DNA of 64,000 nucleotides from Henriciella sp. (GTDB lineage: Bacteria; Pseudomonadota; Alphaproteobacteria; Caulobacterales; Hyphomonadaceae), in assembly GCA_030066975.1 (NCBI GenBank), contig JASJAO010000005.1, positions 186,001 through 250,000 on the forward strand, given 5' to 3'. The notes beneath the pieces were generated by a model. It was not told the origin of the DNA. It worked only from the letters and a program-made list of their open reading frames with translations, and did no database searches. How positions within the stretch are numbered: the first letter of the stretch is position 1; every line of letters begins with the position of its first letter. Positions 8,102 through 16,985 of this stretch are shown here, piece after piece. The position numbers were made by a program, and so were the translations under genes.

Positions 8102-8177
8102 TCCGCGATAGCTCAGTTGGTAGAGCAGGCGACTGTTAATCGCCCGGTCGTAGGTTCGAGTCCTACTCGCGGAGCCA
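8102..8177 (+). tRNA. tRNA-Asn (anticodon GTT)
   Basis: The 76-base gene folds as a complete cloverleaf. The acceptor stem TCCGCGA pairs with TCGCGGA; the D arm contains AGCTCAGTTGGTAGAGC; the anticodon arm GGCGA-CTGTTAA-TCGCC gives GTT; the T arm is GTAGG-TTCGAGT-CCTAC. The discriminator is G73 and CCA is encoded. It is convergent with mmsB, which ends 10 bases away. Confidence 0.97.
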
Positions 8178-8187
8178 CTCCCCAAAA

Positions 8188-9078
8188 CTAAATTTCCCCC
8201 TTCACGCGTTTCATCACGCCAGAGAAATCAAGCCCGCCATGGCCATCCGCAGAGAGCGCCTCATAAGCGGCCCGGGCGGCGTCACCAAATGCCGTATCCG
8301 CGCCAACACCTTCGGATGCCGCTGCGGCCAGCCGCAAGTCTTTCAGCATCATATCGACCGCAAAACCTGGTTGATACTCCTTGTTCGACGGCGCGCCCGG
8401 CACAGGCCCCGGCGCCGGACAATAACTCGTCATCGACCAGTTCTGACCGGACGCTTTGGAAGAAATATCAAAGAAAGTCTGGGCATCGAGACCAAGCTTC
8501 TCTGCCAGCGCGAACGCCTCACAGGTCGCGATCATGGAAATGCCGAGCAGCATATTATTGGCGATCTTGGCAACCTGCCCATTGCCCGCTCCGCCGGCGT
8601 GGAAAATGTTCTTCCCCATATCGTCGAGGACCGGTTTGGCGCGAGAAAACGCGTCTTCGGGTCCCCCAACCATAAACGTCAGGGTCCCCGCTGTCGCCGC
8701 AGCTGTCCCACCTGACACCGGCGCATCCACCATCGAAAAACCGGCCGCCGCAGCCCGCGCGTTTGCGGTCCGTGCATCCTCAACAGCGATCGTGGAACAA
8801 TCCACGAAGAGCGTTCCAGTCTCCGCCCACTTTATCACGCCGTCCTCGCCGAAATACACCTCCAGCACGTGCTTTCCGGCCGGCAACATGGTGACGACAA
8901 TCTCCGCCCCGGTCACGGCCTCGCTGAGCTGCTCTGCCGGAACAGCGCCAACATCTGCCGCAGCGGCCACAGCCTCCGGGTTAAGATCAAACGCGGCCAC
9001 GTCATGGCCTGCCCTGACCAGGTTCGCACACATGCCAGAGCCCATATTGCCGAGCCCAATAAAACCGATCTTCGCCAT
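8188..9078 (-). CDS. mmsB: 3-hydroxyisobutyrate dehydrogenase
   Basis: This NAD-dependent enzyme oxidises 3-hydroxyisobutyrate to methylmalonate semialdehyde in valine breakdown. The 296-residue protein begins with the Rossmann motif GLGNMGSGMCANL, has the family signature VDAPVSGGTAAA near residue 120 and the catalytic lysine region GQVAKIANNML near 170. It is the last gene of an operon with mmsA and an acyl-CoA dehydrogenase, separated from the latter by only three bases, which fixes the substrate assignment better than sequence alone. Confidence 0.93.
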   Translation of the reverse strand: MAKIGFIGLGNMGSGMCANLVRAGHDVAAFDLNPEAVAAAADVGAVPAEQLSEAVTGAEIVVTMLPAGKHVLEVYFGEDGVIKWAETGTLFVDCSTIAVEDARTANARAAAAGFSMVDAPVSGGTAAATAGTLTFMVGGPEDAFSRAKPVLDDMGKNIFHAGGAGNGQVAKIANNMLLGISMIATCEAFALAEKLGLDAQTFFDISSKASGQNWSMTSYCPAPGPVPGAPSNKEYQPGFAVDMMLKDLRLAAAASEGVGADTAFGDAARAAYEALSADGHGGLDFSGVMKRVKGEI

Positions 9079-9081
9079 GGC

Positions 9082-10215
9082 CTAGCCCTTCAACATATCG
9101 CGCGAGACGATCACCCGCATGATCTCATTTGTGCCTTCCAGGATCTGATGCACGCGCAGGTCCCGTACAATCCGCTCGACTTCATAATCGGCGAGATACC
9201 CATAACCGCCGTGTATCTGCAGCGCATCATTCGCCACTTTCGAACCCGTATCGGTCACAAAACGTTTTGCCATGGCGCAAAACCGCGTGGCGTCCGGGGC
9301 TGTCTCATCCAGTTTGCCAGCTGCTGTATAGAGCAGTGACCGCGCCGCCTGCAGTTCGGTTTCCATGTCCGCCAGCTTGAACTGCGTCGCCTGAAAGTCG
9401 GTGACCGCTTTGCCAAACTGTTTGCGCTCACGCCCATAGTCCAGCGCACGCTCCAGCGCGTCTTGCGCTCCGCCAAGAGAACAGGCGGCAATGTTCAGCC
9501 GCCCCCCATCAAGGCCCGCCATGGCATATTTGAACCCATCTCCCTCCGGCCCAATCCGGTTACTGACAGGCACGCGGCAATCATCGAACATGACCATGGC
9601 GGTGGGTTGGGCTTTCCAGCCCATCTTCACCTCATTCTTGCCAAAGGAGAGGCCCGGCATAGCCTTCTCGACCACAAAGGCCGACACCCCGCGCGCACCG
9701 TCATCTGAGGTCCGCGCCATGACAACATAAAGATCAGAGAAACCAGCGCCGGAGATGAAGACTTTCGCGCCATTCAAAACATAGGTGTCGCCGTCCCTCA
9801 CCGCTGCTGTCTTCAGGCTGGCCGCATCAGACCCGGCCCCCGGCTCGGTCAGGCAGTAGGAGGCGATCAGTTCGGCGGTGGTGAGCTTCGGCACGTATTT
9901 CGCGCGCAACTCATCATCGCCGAACCGGTCAATCATCCAGGTCGCCATATTATGGATCGACAGAAAGGCCGCATGGCTCACACAGCCTTTGGACAGTTGC
10001 TCAAAAATCAGAACCGCATCGAGGCGCCCAAGCCCGGACCCGCCATGCTCTTCCCCGGTACAGATGCCGCCAAAGCCCAGCTCTGCCAGCGCCTGCAGAA
10101 CACCGCGATCCATCATCCCGTCCTGCTCCCAACGCATCGCATGCGGCCGCAATTGATCGCGCGAAAACGCGGCGGCCATATCCGCAATCATCTGCTGTTC
10201 TGATGTGAATGGCAT
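9082..10215 (-). CDS. Acyl-CoA dehydrogenase, probably isobutyryl-CoA dehydrogenase
   Basis: This FAD enzyme of 377 residues introduces the alpha-beta double bond in acyl-CoA. Visible features are ASYCLTEPGAGSDAASL near 120 (FAD/substrate loop), QIHGGYGYLADYEVER near 335 and ILEGTNEIMR near 360, holding the likely catalytic glutamate. Its place between mmsA and mmsB in a tight operon points to isobutyryl-CoA as substrate, by analogy with valine degradation clusters in other proteobacteria. General short- or branched-chain activity cannot be excluded. Confidence 0.9.
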   Translation of the reverse strand: MPFTSEQQMIADMAAAFSRDQLRPHAMRWEQDGMMDRGVLQALAELGFGGICTGEEHGGSGLGRLDAVLIFEQLSKGCVSHAAFLSIHNMATWMIDRFGDDELRAKYVPKLTTAELIASYCLTEPGAGSDAASLKTAAVRDGDTYVLNGAKVFISGAGFSDLYVVMARTSDDGARGVSAFVVEKAMPGLSFGKNEVKMGWKAQPTAMVMFDDCRVPVSNRIGPEGDGFKYAMAGLDGGRLNIAACSLGGAQDALERALDYGRERKQFGKAVTDFQATQFKLADMETELQAARSLLYTAAGKLDETAPDATRFCAMAKRFVTDTGSKVANDALQIHGGYGYLADYEVERIVRDLRVHQILEGTNEIMRVIVSRDMLKG

Positions 10216-10225
10216 CTAACTCTTC

Positions 10226-10675
10226 CTAGTCGCTTTGATCTTGGCTCGCTGTATCAATGATACTCGCGTCCAACTCTTTGTATTGTGCCATTAATTCATC
10301 TGACGCGGCCTTATCTCCATAACCACAACCCGTAGAACGAATCGAAACTTGCCCATCCTCCTCAATCACTTTTCGACGGACGATCATTGGATGGGCTGGG
10401 TGTGTGTCGCGCGTCAGCGCATAAATTGAATCCCCATCATCGATGGCAACGAAATCAGCACCCGCGTTGGGCAGCCATTCTATTCCTTGTCTGTTCAGTA
10501 TGCACAGAGTGAGCTCGCTTATACCGCGCTCACAGGCAAAATTCACTGGGGTGTTCGGCCACTCTGGAATCTCGCCGATATGACCCTCTGGAACAGTTCC
10601 ACAACGCTGTTCATCGGCGTGAACCGAACCCATCGTCACTGCCAGGATCATCGAAACCGCGACGGTCTTGTACAT
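10226..10675 (-). CDS. Hypothetical secreted cysteine-containing protein
   Basis: I do not recognise this family. From the ATG at 10675 it has 149 residues, beginning with a clear signal peptide (MYKTVAVSMILAVTMGSVHA, cut after HADE). The mature part has four cysteines (EQRCGT, NFACERG, LTLCILN, STGCGYG), suggesting two disulfides in the periplasm. A longer frame reaching 10828 would run into mmsA and lose the signal peptide. It is oddly placed inside the valine operon, four bases after mmsA and ten before the acyl-CoA dehydrogenase. Its base composition is less GC-rich than its neighbours. Confidence 0.7.
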   Translation of the reverse strand: MYKTVAVSMILAVTMGSVHADEQRCGTVPEGHIGEIPEWPNTPVNFACERGISELTLCILNRQGIEWLPNAGADFVAIDDGDSIYALTRDTHPAHPMIVRRKVIEEDGQVSIRSTGCGYGDKAASDELMAQYKELDASIIDTASQDQSD

Positions 10676-10679
10676 TAGT

Positions 10680-12176
10680 CTAACCCATCGTCGGAATAAT
10701 GAAGGCCTGGTCGCCAACGTCGCCTTCAGGCCAGCGCTGTGTGACGGTCTTGATCTTGGTCCAGAAGCGCACGCCCTCTGGGCCATGCTGATTGGTGTCT
10801 CCGAACGCAGACCGCTTCCAGCCGCCAAATGTGTGATAGCTCACCGGCACCGGGATTGGGACATTCACGCCGACCATGCCGACATCGACCTGAGCAGCAA
10901 ACTCACGCGCCGCGCGGCCATTACTGGTAAAGATCGCAACCCCATTGCCATATTGGTGATTGCTCGGCAGCGCGGCGGCCTCTTCCAAGGTCTTAGCCCG
11001 CACGACTTGCAGGACCGGCCCGAAAATCTCCTCTTCATAGCTCTGCATGCCTGGCTTCACCTTGTCGAAAAGGCTGGGCCCGATGAAGTAACCGTTCTCG
11101 TGACCCTGCAGCGTGTGTCCGCGTCCATCGAGCACCAGGTCGGCGCCCTCGTCGACACCGATCTGGATATAGTTCTCGACCTTGGCCTTGTGCGCAGCGG
11201 AGACCACCGGGCCATAATGCGCGTCCGGGTCTGTAGAGACGCCCACTTTCAGGGCGCGCGCCGCGTCTGTCATCCGCTCGACAAACTCATCGCCGGTTTT
11301 CTGGCCGACCGTGACGGCAACCGGCAGCGCCATACAGCGCTCGCCAGCCGAGCCATAAGCGGCGCCGACAATGTCTTTGACCGCTTGCTCCATATTGCAA
11401 TCCGGCATGATAATGCCGTGGTTCTTCGCCCCGCCCATCGCCTGCACGCGTTTGCCATGCGCGGTGCCAGTCGCGTAGACATATTGCGCGATATCCGACG
11501 ATCCGACAAAGCTCACAGCCTTGATGTCGGGATGGGTCAGGATCGCATCAACCGCCGTCTTATCGCCATTGACCATGTTCAGCACACCTTCCGGCGCACC
11601 GGCTTCCATGAACAGCTCCACCATGCGTAGCGGCACTGACGGGTCCTTCTCGGACGGCTTGAGAACAAATGTGTTCCCGCAGGCAATCGCCACCGCAAAC
11701 ATCCAGCACGGGATCATCGCCGGAAAGTTAAACGGCGTAATCCCGGCCACCACGCCCAGCGGCTGACGCATCGAATAGACATCAATCCCAGGACCAGCCC
11801 CTTCGGTGTATTCTCCCTTCTGAAGGTGGGGGATGCCACAGGCAAACTCGACCACATCAATCCCGCGCTGCACGTCGCCTTTGGAGTCGGCGATGACCTT
11901 GCCATGCTCTGAGGAGAGCAGCTCGGCCAGCTCATCCATATGCACTTCGAGCAGGCGTTTGAACTCGAACATCACCCGCGCGCGTTTTTGTGGATTGGTC
12001 GCCGCCCAGCCCGGAAATGCGGCCCGGGCGCTCTCAACGGCCGCCGCAACTTCAGCCTCTGTGGCGAGCGCCACTCGCGCCTGAACCTCACCGATATTCG
12101 GGTTGTAGATATCGCCAAACCGACCCGATGAACCGGCCACTTGCTTCCCGCCAATAAAATGGCTCACTTCGCGCAT
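10680..12176 (-). CDS. mmsA: Methylmalonate-semialdehyde dehydrogenase (CoA-acylating)
   Basis: This enzyme converts methylmalonate semialdehyde to propionyl-CoA in valine catabolism. It belongs to the aldehyde dehydrogenase superfamily: 498 residues from the ATG at 12176, with GGAGGG at ideal distance (an in-frame TTG at 12188 lies on that ribosome binding site and is rejected). Key features are PFNFPAMIPCWM near 150, FVGSSDIAQYV near 225 and the catalytic cysteine in GSAGERCMALPVAV near 282. It is the first gene of the operon mmsA-secreted protein-acyl-CoA dehydrogenase-mmsB. Confidence 0.96.
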   Translation of the reverse strand: MREVSHFIGGKQVAGSSGRFGDIYNPNIGEVQARVALATEAEVAAAVESARAAFPGWAATNPQKRARVMFEFKRLLEVHMDELAELLSSEHGKVIADSKGDVQRGIDVVEFACGIPHLQKGEYTEGAGPGIDVYSMRQPLGVVAGITPFNFPAMIPCWMFAVAIACGNTFVLKPSEKDPSVPLRMVELFMEAGAPEGVLNMVNGDKTAVDAILTHPDIKAVSFVGSSDIAQYVYATGTAHGKRVQAMGGAKNHGIIMPDCNMEQAVKDIVGAAYGSAGERCMALPVAVTVGQKTGDEFVERMTDAARALKVGVSTDPDAHYGPVVSAAHKAKVENYIQIGVDEGADLVLDGRGHTLQGHENGYFIGPSLFDKVKPGMQSYEEEIFGPVLQVVRAKTLEEAAALPSNHQYGNGVAIFTSNGRAAREFAAQVDVGMVGVNVPIPVPVSYHTFGGWKRSAFGDTNQHGPEGVRFWTKIKTVTQRWPEGDVGDQAFIIPTMG

Positions 12177-12338
12177 CGCGCCCTCCAAACAGTTTTATTT
12201 GCAACTTACGCCGCAGGCGCGTGGCCGCAAGCCATGCCGTTGCGGATTGTGGCCCTTCAGTTACGCAGCGGTTCAACCATCCACAATATGGACCTCAGTC
12301 CCGAGCGATGTATAGTTCTGTCTTATAAGGGGAAAAGT

Positions 12339-13211
12339 GTGACAGAGCCCGATCCGTACAGCGACTCGGAAACCACTCGATCCACACGCCGATACGTTCG
12401 ACGACGTGGCGGAGCGGGTGCGCTATTCTTTCCACTCGGGCTGATTCCTCTACTGGGTCTCGTCTTGTTGACCCTGTTCGCCCTATTCCCGTTTGCGCAC
12501 GGCCTCGTCCAGCACCGCGCTGAAACTGCAGCGTATAGTGCACTGCAACAGGGCGGTGAAACCTGGGCCAGCGTCCGTGCCTCAGGACAGTGGGTTACAC
12601 TGGAAGGCAACGCCCCAAGCGAGGACCGGGCCAACCGCGCGATAACCCTGGTTCGGGACGCCAGAGCGCCAACCTGGCTGGGGTCCGCAAAGCCTGTCAC
12701 ACGGGTCAGAGATCTCACGACACTTGCCACCCCCTCCACCTCAGAGCCAGAAAGCACGGATACGACCGCAGATGAGGCGCCCCCTTTACCCGCCACAGTT
12801 GACACGCCGCAGCCTGAGACAGACGCCCCAGCCCGCATAACCCGTTGTAATGAGCAACTTGCCCGCATGCTGGCGGCAACTCAGTTTGAATTCGCAAGTG
12901 GCAGCTCAGATGTCGGCACCCAGAACGAGCCCCTGCTGGACGACCTCGCCGAGGAACTCGCCAACTGTCCCGGCTCGATCCTGATTGAAGGCCATACGGA
13001 TTCCACGGGGTCCGACATCACCAATCAGTTCTTGAGCCGCGCGCGCGCCGACGCCATACGCGAGGCGCTTCTCACCCGCGGCATCGCATCGGAACGCATT
13101 ACCGCCCGGGGCTTTGGCTCCTCGCAGCCCCTCGCATCGAACACAACGCCGGAAGGGCGCGCCCGCAATCGACGAATTGAAATTGAAATCAGCGCATCGG
13201 ATGAGGATTAG
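12339..13211 (+). CDS. OmpA-family protein with transmembrane anchor and BON-like region
   Basis: The likely start is the GTG at 12339, with AAGGGG six bases upstream; the frame is open further back but into mmsA. The 290-residue protein has an Arg-rich cytoplasmic N-terminus, one hydrophobic segment (LIPLLGLVLLTLFALFPFA, about 38-56), a region resembling a BON domain (WVTLEGNAPSEDRANRAI), an acidic Pro/Thr linker, and a C-terminal OmpA domain (FEFASGSSD, IEGHTDSTG, NRRIEIEI) that normally binds peptidoglycan. It probably tethers the inner membrane to the cell wall. The next gene starts 38 bases later and is likely co-transcribed. TATAGT at 12311-12316 is a possible -10. Confidence 0.82.
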   Translation: MTEPDPYSDSETTRSTRRYVRRRGGAGALFFPLGLIPLLGLVLLTLFALFPFAHGLVQHRAETAAYSALQQGGETWASVRASGQWVTLEGNAPSEDRANRAITLVRDARAPTWLGSAKPVTRVRDLTTLATPSTSEPESTDTTADEAPPLPATVDTPQPETDAPARITRCNEQLARMLAATQFEFASGSSDVGTQNEPLLDDLAEELANCPGSILIEGHTDSTGSDITNQFLSRARADAIREALLTRGIASERITARGFGSSQPLASNTTPEGRARNRRIEIEISASDED

Positions 13212-13249
13212 CAGATGGCCAGGAAACAGAGCAGTGGGGAGAAAGACTA

Positions 13250-14866
13250 ATGTGGTACCTTTGGCTGCAAATCCTGTTTCTATTATTGCTCGCGGCCTTA
13301 TGCGGCGCTGGGCTCGCCTATTGGTGGCTGCGAGGCCGCTACGAGGATGTCACAGAAATCTACAAAGACCTGACGGAACGCGGCACCATCCCTTCTGACA
13401 CGCTGACCGCTTCGGAACTGGATGCCCGTCTCGCCATTTTCGACACGCGCCTTAATCAGCTTGACGGCCTGAGTTTCGCGCCGTTGCAACAACAGATCGC
13501 CGAGCTGGCAGACGCCACTGATACCGATGAACGGCTGAGCGCGATCGAATCCGCACTTGTCGGGGTGTCGTCTAGCCAAGACCGGATCGAGCAGTTTGGG
13601 GAGAGAGTCCAGACGCTGGAAACCGATCTGCCACAACTCATCCACAGCGCCGCGCCGCAGACTGAGCCCATCGATCTGACCCCGCTGCAAACCCAGCTCA
13701 ACGCGATTCAAGACCGGCTGGATCGCCTCGAAACGCTTGGGCCCGAACTCAGCACACTGAAGGACCAGTCTGCCGGTCTGGAGAAGTCCATCATCGCCCC
13801 GATTTCGGCCGATCTGTTCCAACTCGGTGAAAAACTGGCGGGTTTGAGGAATCCCGACCTCGCTCCGGTTCAACAGGAAATCGCGTCCGTGCGCGATCGG
13901 ATTCCAGCGCTCGTCGACGCGATTGAGCGCCTCGGATCGCAGTTGCACGCACTCGACAAGAAAGTGACGACCAGCGAACACAACTTTGCGCCGATCAACG
14001 AGAAACTCGCAGACCTTTCCGCTCGCGCCGTCAGCAACACAGGAAACCACAATGCGCTGGCAGCCCTTGATCAGAAACTCGGCGGGTTTGAAACCGCGAT
14101 CACGGCGATCAAGCAACGTATGGATCAGATTGGCGGGCTCCTGATGACGTTGGACAAACGCGTCGACTCGACAGCGACACACGCCAAGATCGACGAAACC
14201 ACAGCAGCGATCGCCGCGCTCCGGCCCAGCCTGTCCGGGCTGGCGGCGCTAGAGCCCATGGAGAAGGGTGTCGCGCATCTGCGCGAAATGGTCTTCAACC
14301 TCCGCGAACGGGACCTCTCCTCCTTGAACATGGCGATCCGGTCGATTGAAGGAAATGTCGATTTCGCCGGCGTAGAGAACCGCCTGACATCGATCGAATA
14401 CGGACTGGCCGCGACCCACCACATGCTGCGATCACGTCTTGAGCGCAGCAGTCCTGACTTGCCTGCACCACCGCAACGTGGGCCGTTCGGAACACCGCCG
14501 CGCGACTTCGCCTATGCCCCGCCAACAGCGCCTCAGCGCCCCGAAGCGCCAGTCGATCCGCTCGACATCATCCGCGTCCCGGGCGAGCCGGGTAATCTGC
14601 TACTCGAGGCCGGATTCGGAAACGCCGATGATCTTGAGAAGATCCGAGGCATCGGGCCGATGCTGCGCCAGCTGCTGAACGATATCGGCGTGTTCTACTA
14701 TTGGCAGATCGCAAGCTGGAACGAAGCAGAGGTGGCCATGATCGATGAAAAGCTCCCCGGCTATCATGGGCGCATTGCCCGCGATCAATGGGTCGAACAG
14801 GCCGCTGTCCTGATGCGATTACCAACTTCCGCGCAACGTCCTCAACCCTTTGGCCGCGACCTCTAA
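13250..14866 (+). CDS. Membrane-anchored coiled-coil protein with C-terminal helix-hairpin-helix domain
   Basis: This is a 538-residue protein of unknown role. It starts with one transmembrane helix (LWLQILFLLLLAALCGAGLAYWW as about residues 3-25), followed by some 350 residues of predicted coiled coil with recurring patterns such as LDQLDGL, LQTQLNAIQDRLDRLE and IEQFGERVQTLE. A Pro-rich linker leads to a C-terminal domain, DDLEKIRGIGPMLRQLLNDI near 463, a helix-hairpin-helix related to the H3TH fold of flap nucleases and DUF4332-like proteins; no nuclease residues are evident. The layout, membrane anchor, long rod, possible DNA-binding tip, suggests a tether or scaffold. It follows the OmpA-family gene. 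Confidence 0.75.
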   Translation: MWYLWLQILFLLLLAALCGAGLAYWWLRGRYEDVTEIYKDLTERGTIPSDTLTASELDARLAIFDTRLNQLDGLSFAPLQQQIAELADATDTDERLSAIESALVGVSSSQDRIEQFGERVQTLETDLPQLIHSAAPQTEPIDLTPLQTQLNAIQDRLDRLETLGPELSTLKDQSAGLEKSIIAPISADLFQLGEKLAGLRNPDLAPVQQEIASVRDRIPALVDAIERLGSQLHALDKKVTTSEHNFAPINEKLADLSARAVSNTGNHNALAALDQKLGGFETAITAIKQRMDQIGGLLMTLDKRVDSTATHAKIDETTAAIAALRPSLSGLAALEPMEKGVAHLREMVFNLRERDLSSLNMAIRSIEGNVDFAGVENRLTSIEYGLAATHHMLRSRLERSSPDLPAPPQRGPFGTPPRDFAYAPPTAPQRPEAPVDPLDIIRVPGEPGNLLLEAGFGNADDLEKIRGIGPMLRQLLNDIGVFYYWQIASWNEAEVAMIDEKLPGYHGRIARDQWVEQAAVLMRLPTSAQRPQPFGRDL

Positions 14867-14992
14867 GGCCAGCCCCAGCGTTCGCGCACCGCTTCCCCAA
14901 CACACTCGCGCTTGCCCCGAGGACTATCTTGCGGCGAAGCGGGCGCGCGCCCTAAACCTGACAACCAGAACAAAAGCCGGAGGATTAAGCCC

Positions 14993-15997
14993 GTGAAAGT
15001 CGCAAGTGTGAAAAAACCCGGTGGTCCCGGCAATCTTGTTATTGAAGACCGCCCCGATCCTGTCGCTGGCCCCGGCGAAGTGCTGGTCCGCGTCCGCGCC
15101 TCCTCCCTCAATTATCACGACTTTGTCGTCGTCATGGGCGGCATCCCGACTGATGATGGTCGCATCCCGATGTCCGATGGCGCGGGCGATGTCGTCGCAG
15201 TCGGCGAGGGTGTGACACGGTTTAAAGTCGGTGACAAAGTCCTCTCCACCTTTTTCCCAGACTGGTTTTACGGTGGCCCGCAAGCGGCAGGCTTCTTCTC
15301 GGTCCCCGGCGACGGCGTAGACGGGTTCGCAGCTGAACTCGTTGCGATGCCGGAAGGTGCTTTTACCCGCATGCCGGACGGCTATTCCTATACCGAAGCG
15401 GCGACCCTGCCCTGCGCGGCGCTCACCGCGTGGCGCGGTATGTTCGTTGAAAACAAGGTCAAGCCGGGCGACTGGGTGCTTACGCAAGGCACAGGCGGCG
15501 TCTCCATCTTCGCCCTTCAGTTCGCCAAGGCCGCAGGCGCCCGTGTGATCGCCACTTCGTCTTCAGATGCCAAGCTCGAAAAGCTGAAAGCGCTCGGCGC
15601 GGACCATCTGATCAATTACAAAGAGACCCCGGAATGGGGCAAGGAAGCCTTCAAACTCACCGGCGGTCGCGGCGTTGATGAAGTCGTCGAGATTGGCGGG
15701 CCAGGGACGATGGCCCAGTCGATTGCCGCCTGCCGTGTCGGCGGACATATCTCGCTCATCGGGGTGCTGACGGGCGTCTCCGGCGAGGTACCAACCGCAG
15801 CCCTGTTTTCGAAGAACATCACCGTCTCCGGCATCACGGTCGGTTCGCGCGAACAGCAGGAAGACATGATCGCGGCCATCGAAGCGAGCGATATCAAACC
15901 CGTGCTCGATCAGGATTTCCCGCTCGACCAAATCGCCGCCGCGTTTGCGCATCAGGCGAGCCAGCAGCACTTTGGCAAGATTACAGTGTCGATCTAA
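14993..15997 (+). CDS. NADPH:quinone oxidoreductase family protein (zinc-independent MDR)
   Basis: This 334-residue protein belongs to the medium-chain dehydrogenase/reductase superfamily without zinc cysteines. The GTG at 14993 follows CCGGAGGAT and gives the normal family N-terminus (VKVASVKKPGGPGNL). The NADP-binding region is GDWVLTQGTGGVSIFALQFAKAAGARVIATSS, which I split as GDWVLTQGTGGVSI and FALQFAKAAGARV, near residues 155-190. Such enzymes reduce quinones or enoyl compounds; the true substrate is unknown. The desaturase gene follows nine bases after its stop, suggesting an operon. Confidence 0.88.
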   Translation: MKVASVKKPGGPGNLVIEDRPDPVAGPGEVLVRVRASSLNYHDFVVVMGGIPTDDGRIPMSDGAGDVVAVGEGVTRFKVGDKVLSTFFPDWFYGGPQAAGFFSVPGDGVDGFAAELVAMPEGAFTRMPDGYSYTEAATLPCAALTAWRGMFVENKVKPGDWVLTQGTGGVSIFALQFAKAAGARVIATSSSDAKLEKLKALGADHLINYKETPEWGKEAFKLTGGRGVDEVVEIGGPGTMAQSIAACRVGGHISLIGVLTGVSGEVPTAALFSKNITVSGITVGSREQQEDMIAAIEASDIKPVLDQDFPLDQIAAAFAHQASQQHFGKITVSI

Positions 15998-16005
15998 TCG
16001 GCTAA

Positions 16006-16842
16006 ATGGTTGAAATGCCTGTTGAGCCATTCAACCTGTTCGGACTGTCTGAACCCGCCCTTCGCTTCGCTGCGTTTGCCATCGCGCTCACTTTGTTTGC
16101 ATCACTCGAAGCTCTGGCACCGAGACGACGCCGCAATCAGGCTCGACTGGCACGCTGGACGACCAATACCAGCATGCTGATTGTGGCCACGGTGCTGGTG
16201 CGGGGCCTCAGCCTCGCCCTCCCCGTCTTCGCAGCGGTTGAAGCAACCCAGATCGCAGGCGCTCGCCAATTCGGCGTGTTTCATCAATTCGTTCTACCGC
16301 TATGGATAGAGATTCTGACTGCCGTCATCCTGCTTGATCTCGCGATCTGGTTTCAACATCTGCTAAGCCACAAAATTCCACTCCTGTGGCGGCTACACCG
16401 GGTCCACCATGCCGATCGGGATTTCGACACCACAACGGCGCTGCGGTTTCATCCCTTCGAGATCGCTTTGTCGGCCGTCTACAAGTTTTTCGTCGTCATG
16501 CTGCTCGGACCGGCCCTGCTCGCCGTGATCCTGTTCGAGATCGCGCTCAACGCGACATCGCTGTTCAATCACGCCAATCTGAACCTGCCGCGATGGCTTG
16601 ATCAGACGCTCCGCACCCTGTTTGTCACACCGGACATGCACCGCGTTCACCACTCGATTGAGCGCGATGAGCATGACACAAATTACGGCTTCTGCCTGTC
16701 GGTCTGGGACCGGTTGTTTCGAACCTATACCGCCCAGCCCAAGGCGGGTCATCAGGGCATGACCATAGGCCTGGCCGACACCCAGTCCGCGCCGACCCAG
16801 GCGCTCGGCTGGAGCCTAATCTATCCGTTTCACAGAAAATGA
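16006..16842 (+). CDS. Sterol desaturase/fatty acid hydroxylase superfamily protein
   Basis: This is a di-iron membrane enzyme of 278 residues. Histidine clusters are visible: HLLSHKIPLLWRLHRVHH near 123-140, and MHRVHHSIERDEHD near 208, matching the HX3H, HX2HH and HX2HH boxes. Four hydrophobic segments flank them. Members hydroxylate or desaturate sterols, hopanoids, fatty acids or carotenoids; the substrate is not evident. Two in-frame ATGs (16006 and 16015) are possible. The stop codon (16840-16842) directly abuts the CCA end of the convergent tRNA-His. A second family member is at 41281-42120. Confidence 0.88.
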   Translation: MVEMPVEPFNLFGLSEPALRFAAFAIALTLFASLEALAPRRRRNQARLARWTTNTSMLIVATVLVRGLSLALPVFAAVEATQIAGARQFGVFHQFVLPLWIEILTAVILLDLAIWFQHLLSHKIPLLWRLHRVHHADRDFDTTTALRFHPFEIALSAVYKFFVVMLLGPALLAVILFEIALNATSLFNHANLNLPRWLDQTLRTLFVTPDMHRVHHSIERDEHDTNYGFCLSVWDRLFRTYTAQPKAGHQGMTIGLADTQSAPTQALGWSLIYPFHRK

Positions 16843-16919
16843 TGGTACCGCCTCCCTGAATCGAACAGGGGACCTCTAGATCCACATTCTAGCGCTCTAA
16901 CCAACTGAGCTAAGGCGGC
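16843..16919 (-). tRNA. tRNA-His (anticodon GTG), A73 type
   Basis: The 77-base gene folds as a cloverleaf on the minus strand. The acceptor arms are GCCGCCT and AGGCGGT, giving a G1-U72 wobble pair; the anticodon arm CTAGA-ATGTGGA-TCTAG gives GTG; the T arm is CCCTG-TTCGATT-CAGGG; CCA is encoded. The discriminator is A73, not the C73 that normally pairs with the extra G-1 of tRNA-His. A G is present in the DNA at -1 but has no partner. This matches the unusual tRNA-His known from a large alphaproteobacterial clade. Confidence 0.95.
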
Positions 16920-16985
16920 CCGAACCGCTGACATACGCCGGAGCGGCGTACGGTTCAAGATTGAATGTCCACCAACAGCAGATCG

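Noticed and set aside
7777-8177. Phage or island integration at the tRNA genes
   Set aside because: No integrase gene, no duplicated tRNA 3' end and no composition change flank the tRNA genes.
10668-11630. 320-codon frame antisense to mmsA
   Set aside because: Mirror frame in GC-rich sequence; mmsA motifs and ribosome binding site are unambiguous.
13298-14182. 294-codon frame antisense to the coiled-coil protein
   Set aside because: Long opposite frames are expected opposite Glu/Leu/Gln-rich coiled coils; no start signal.
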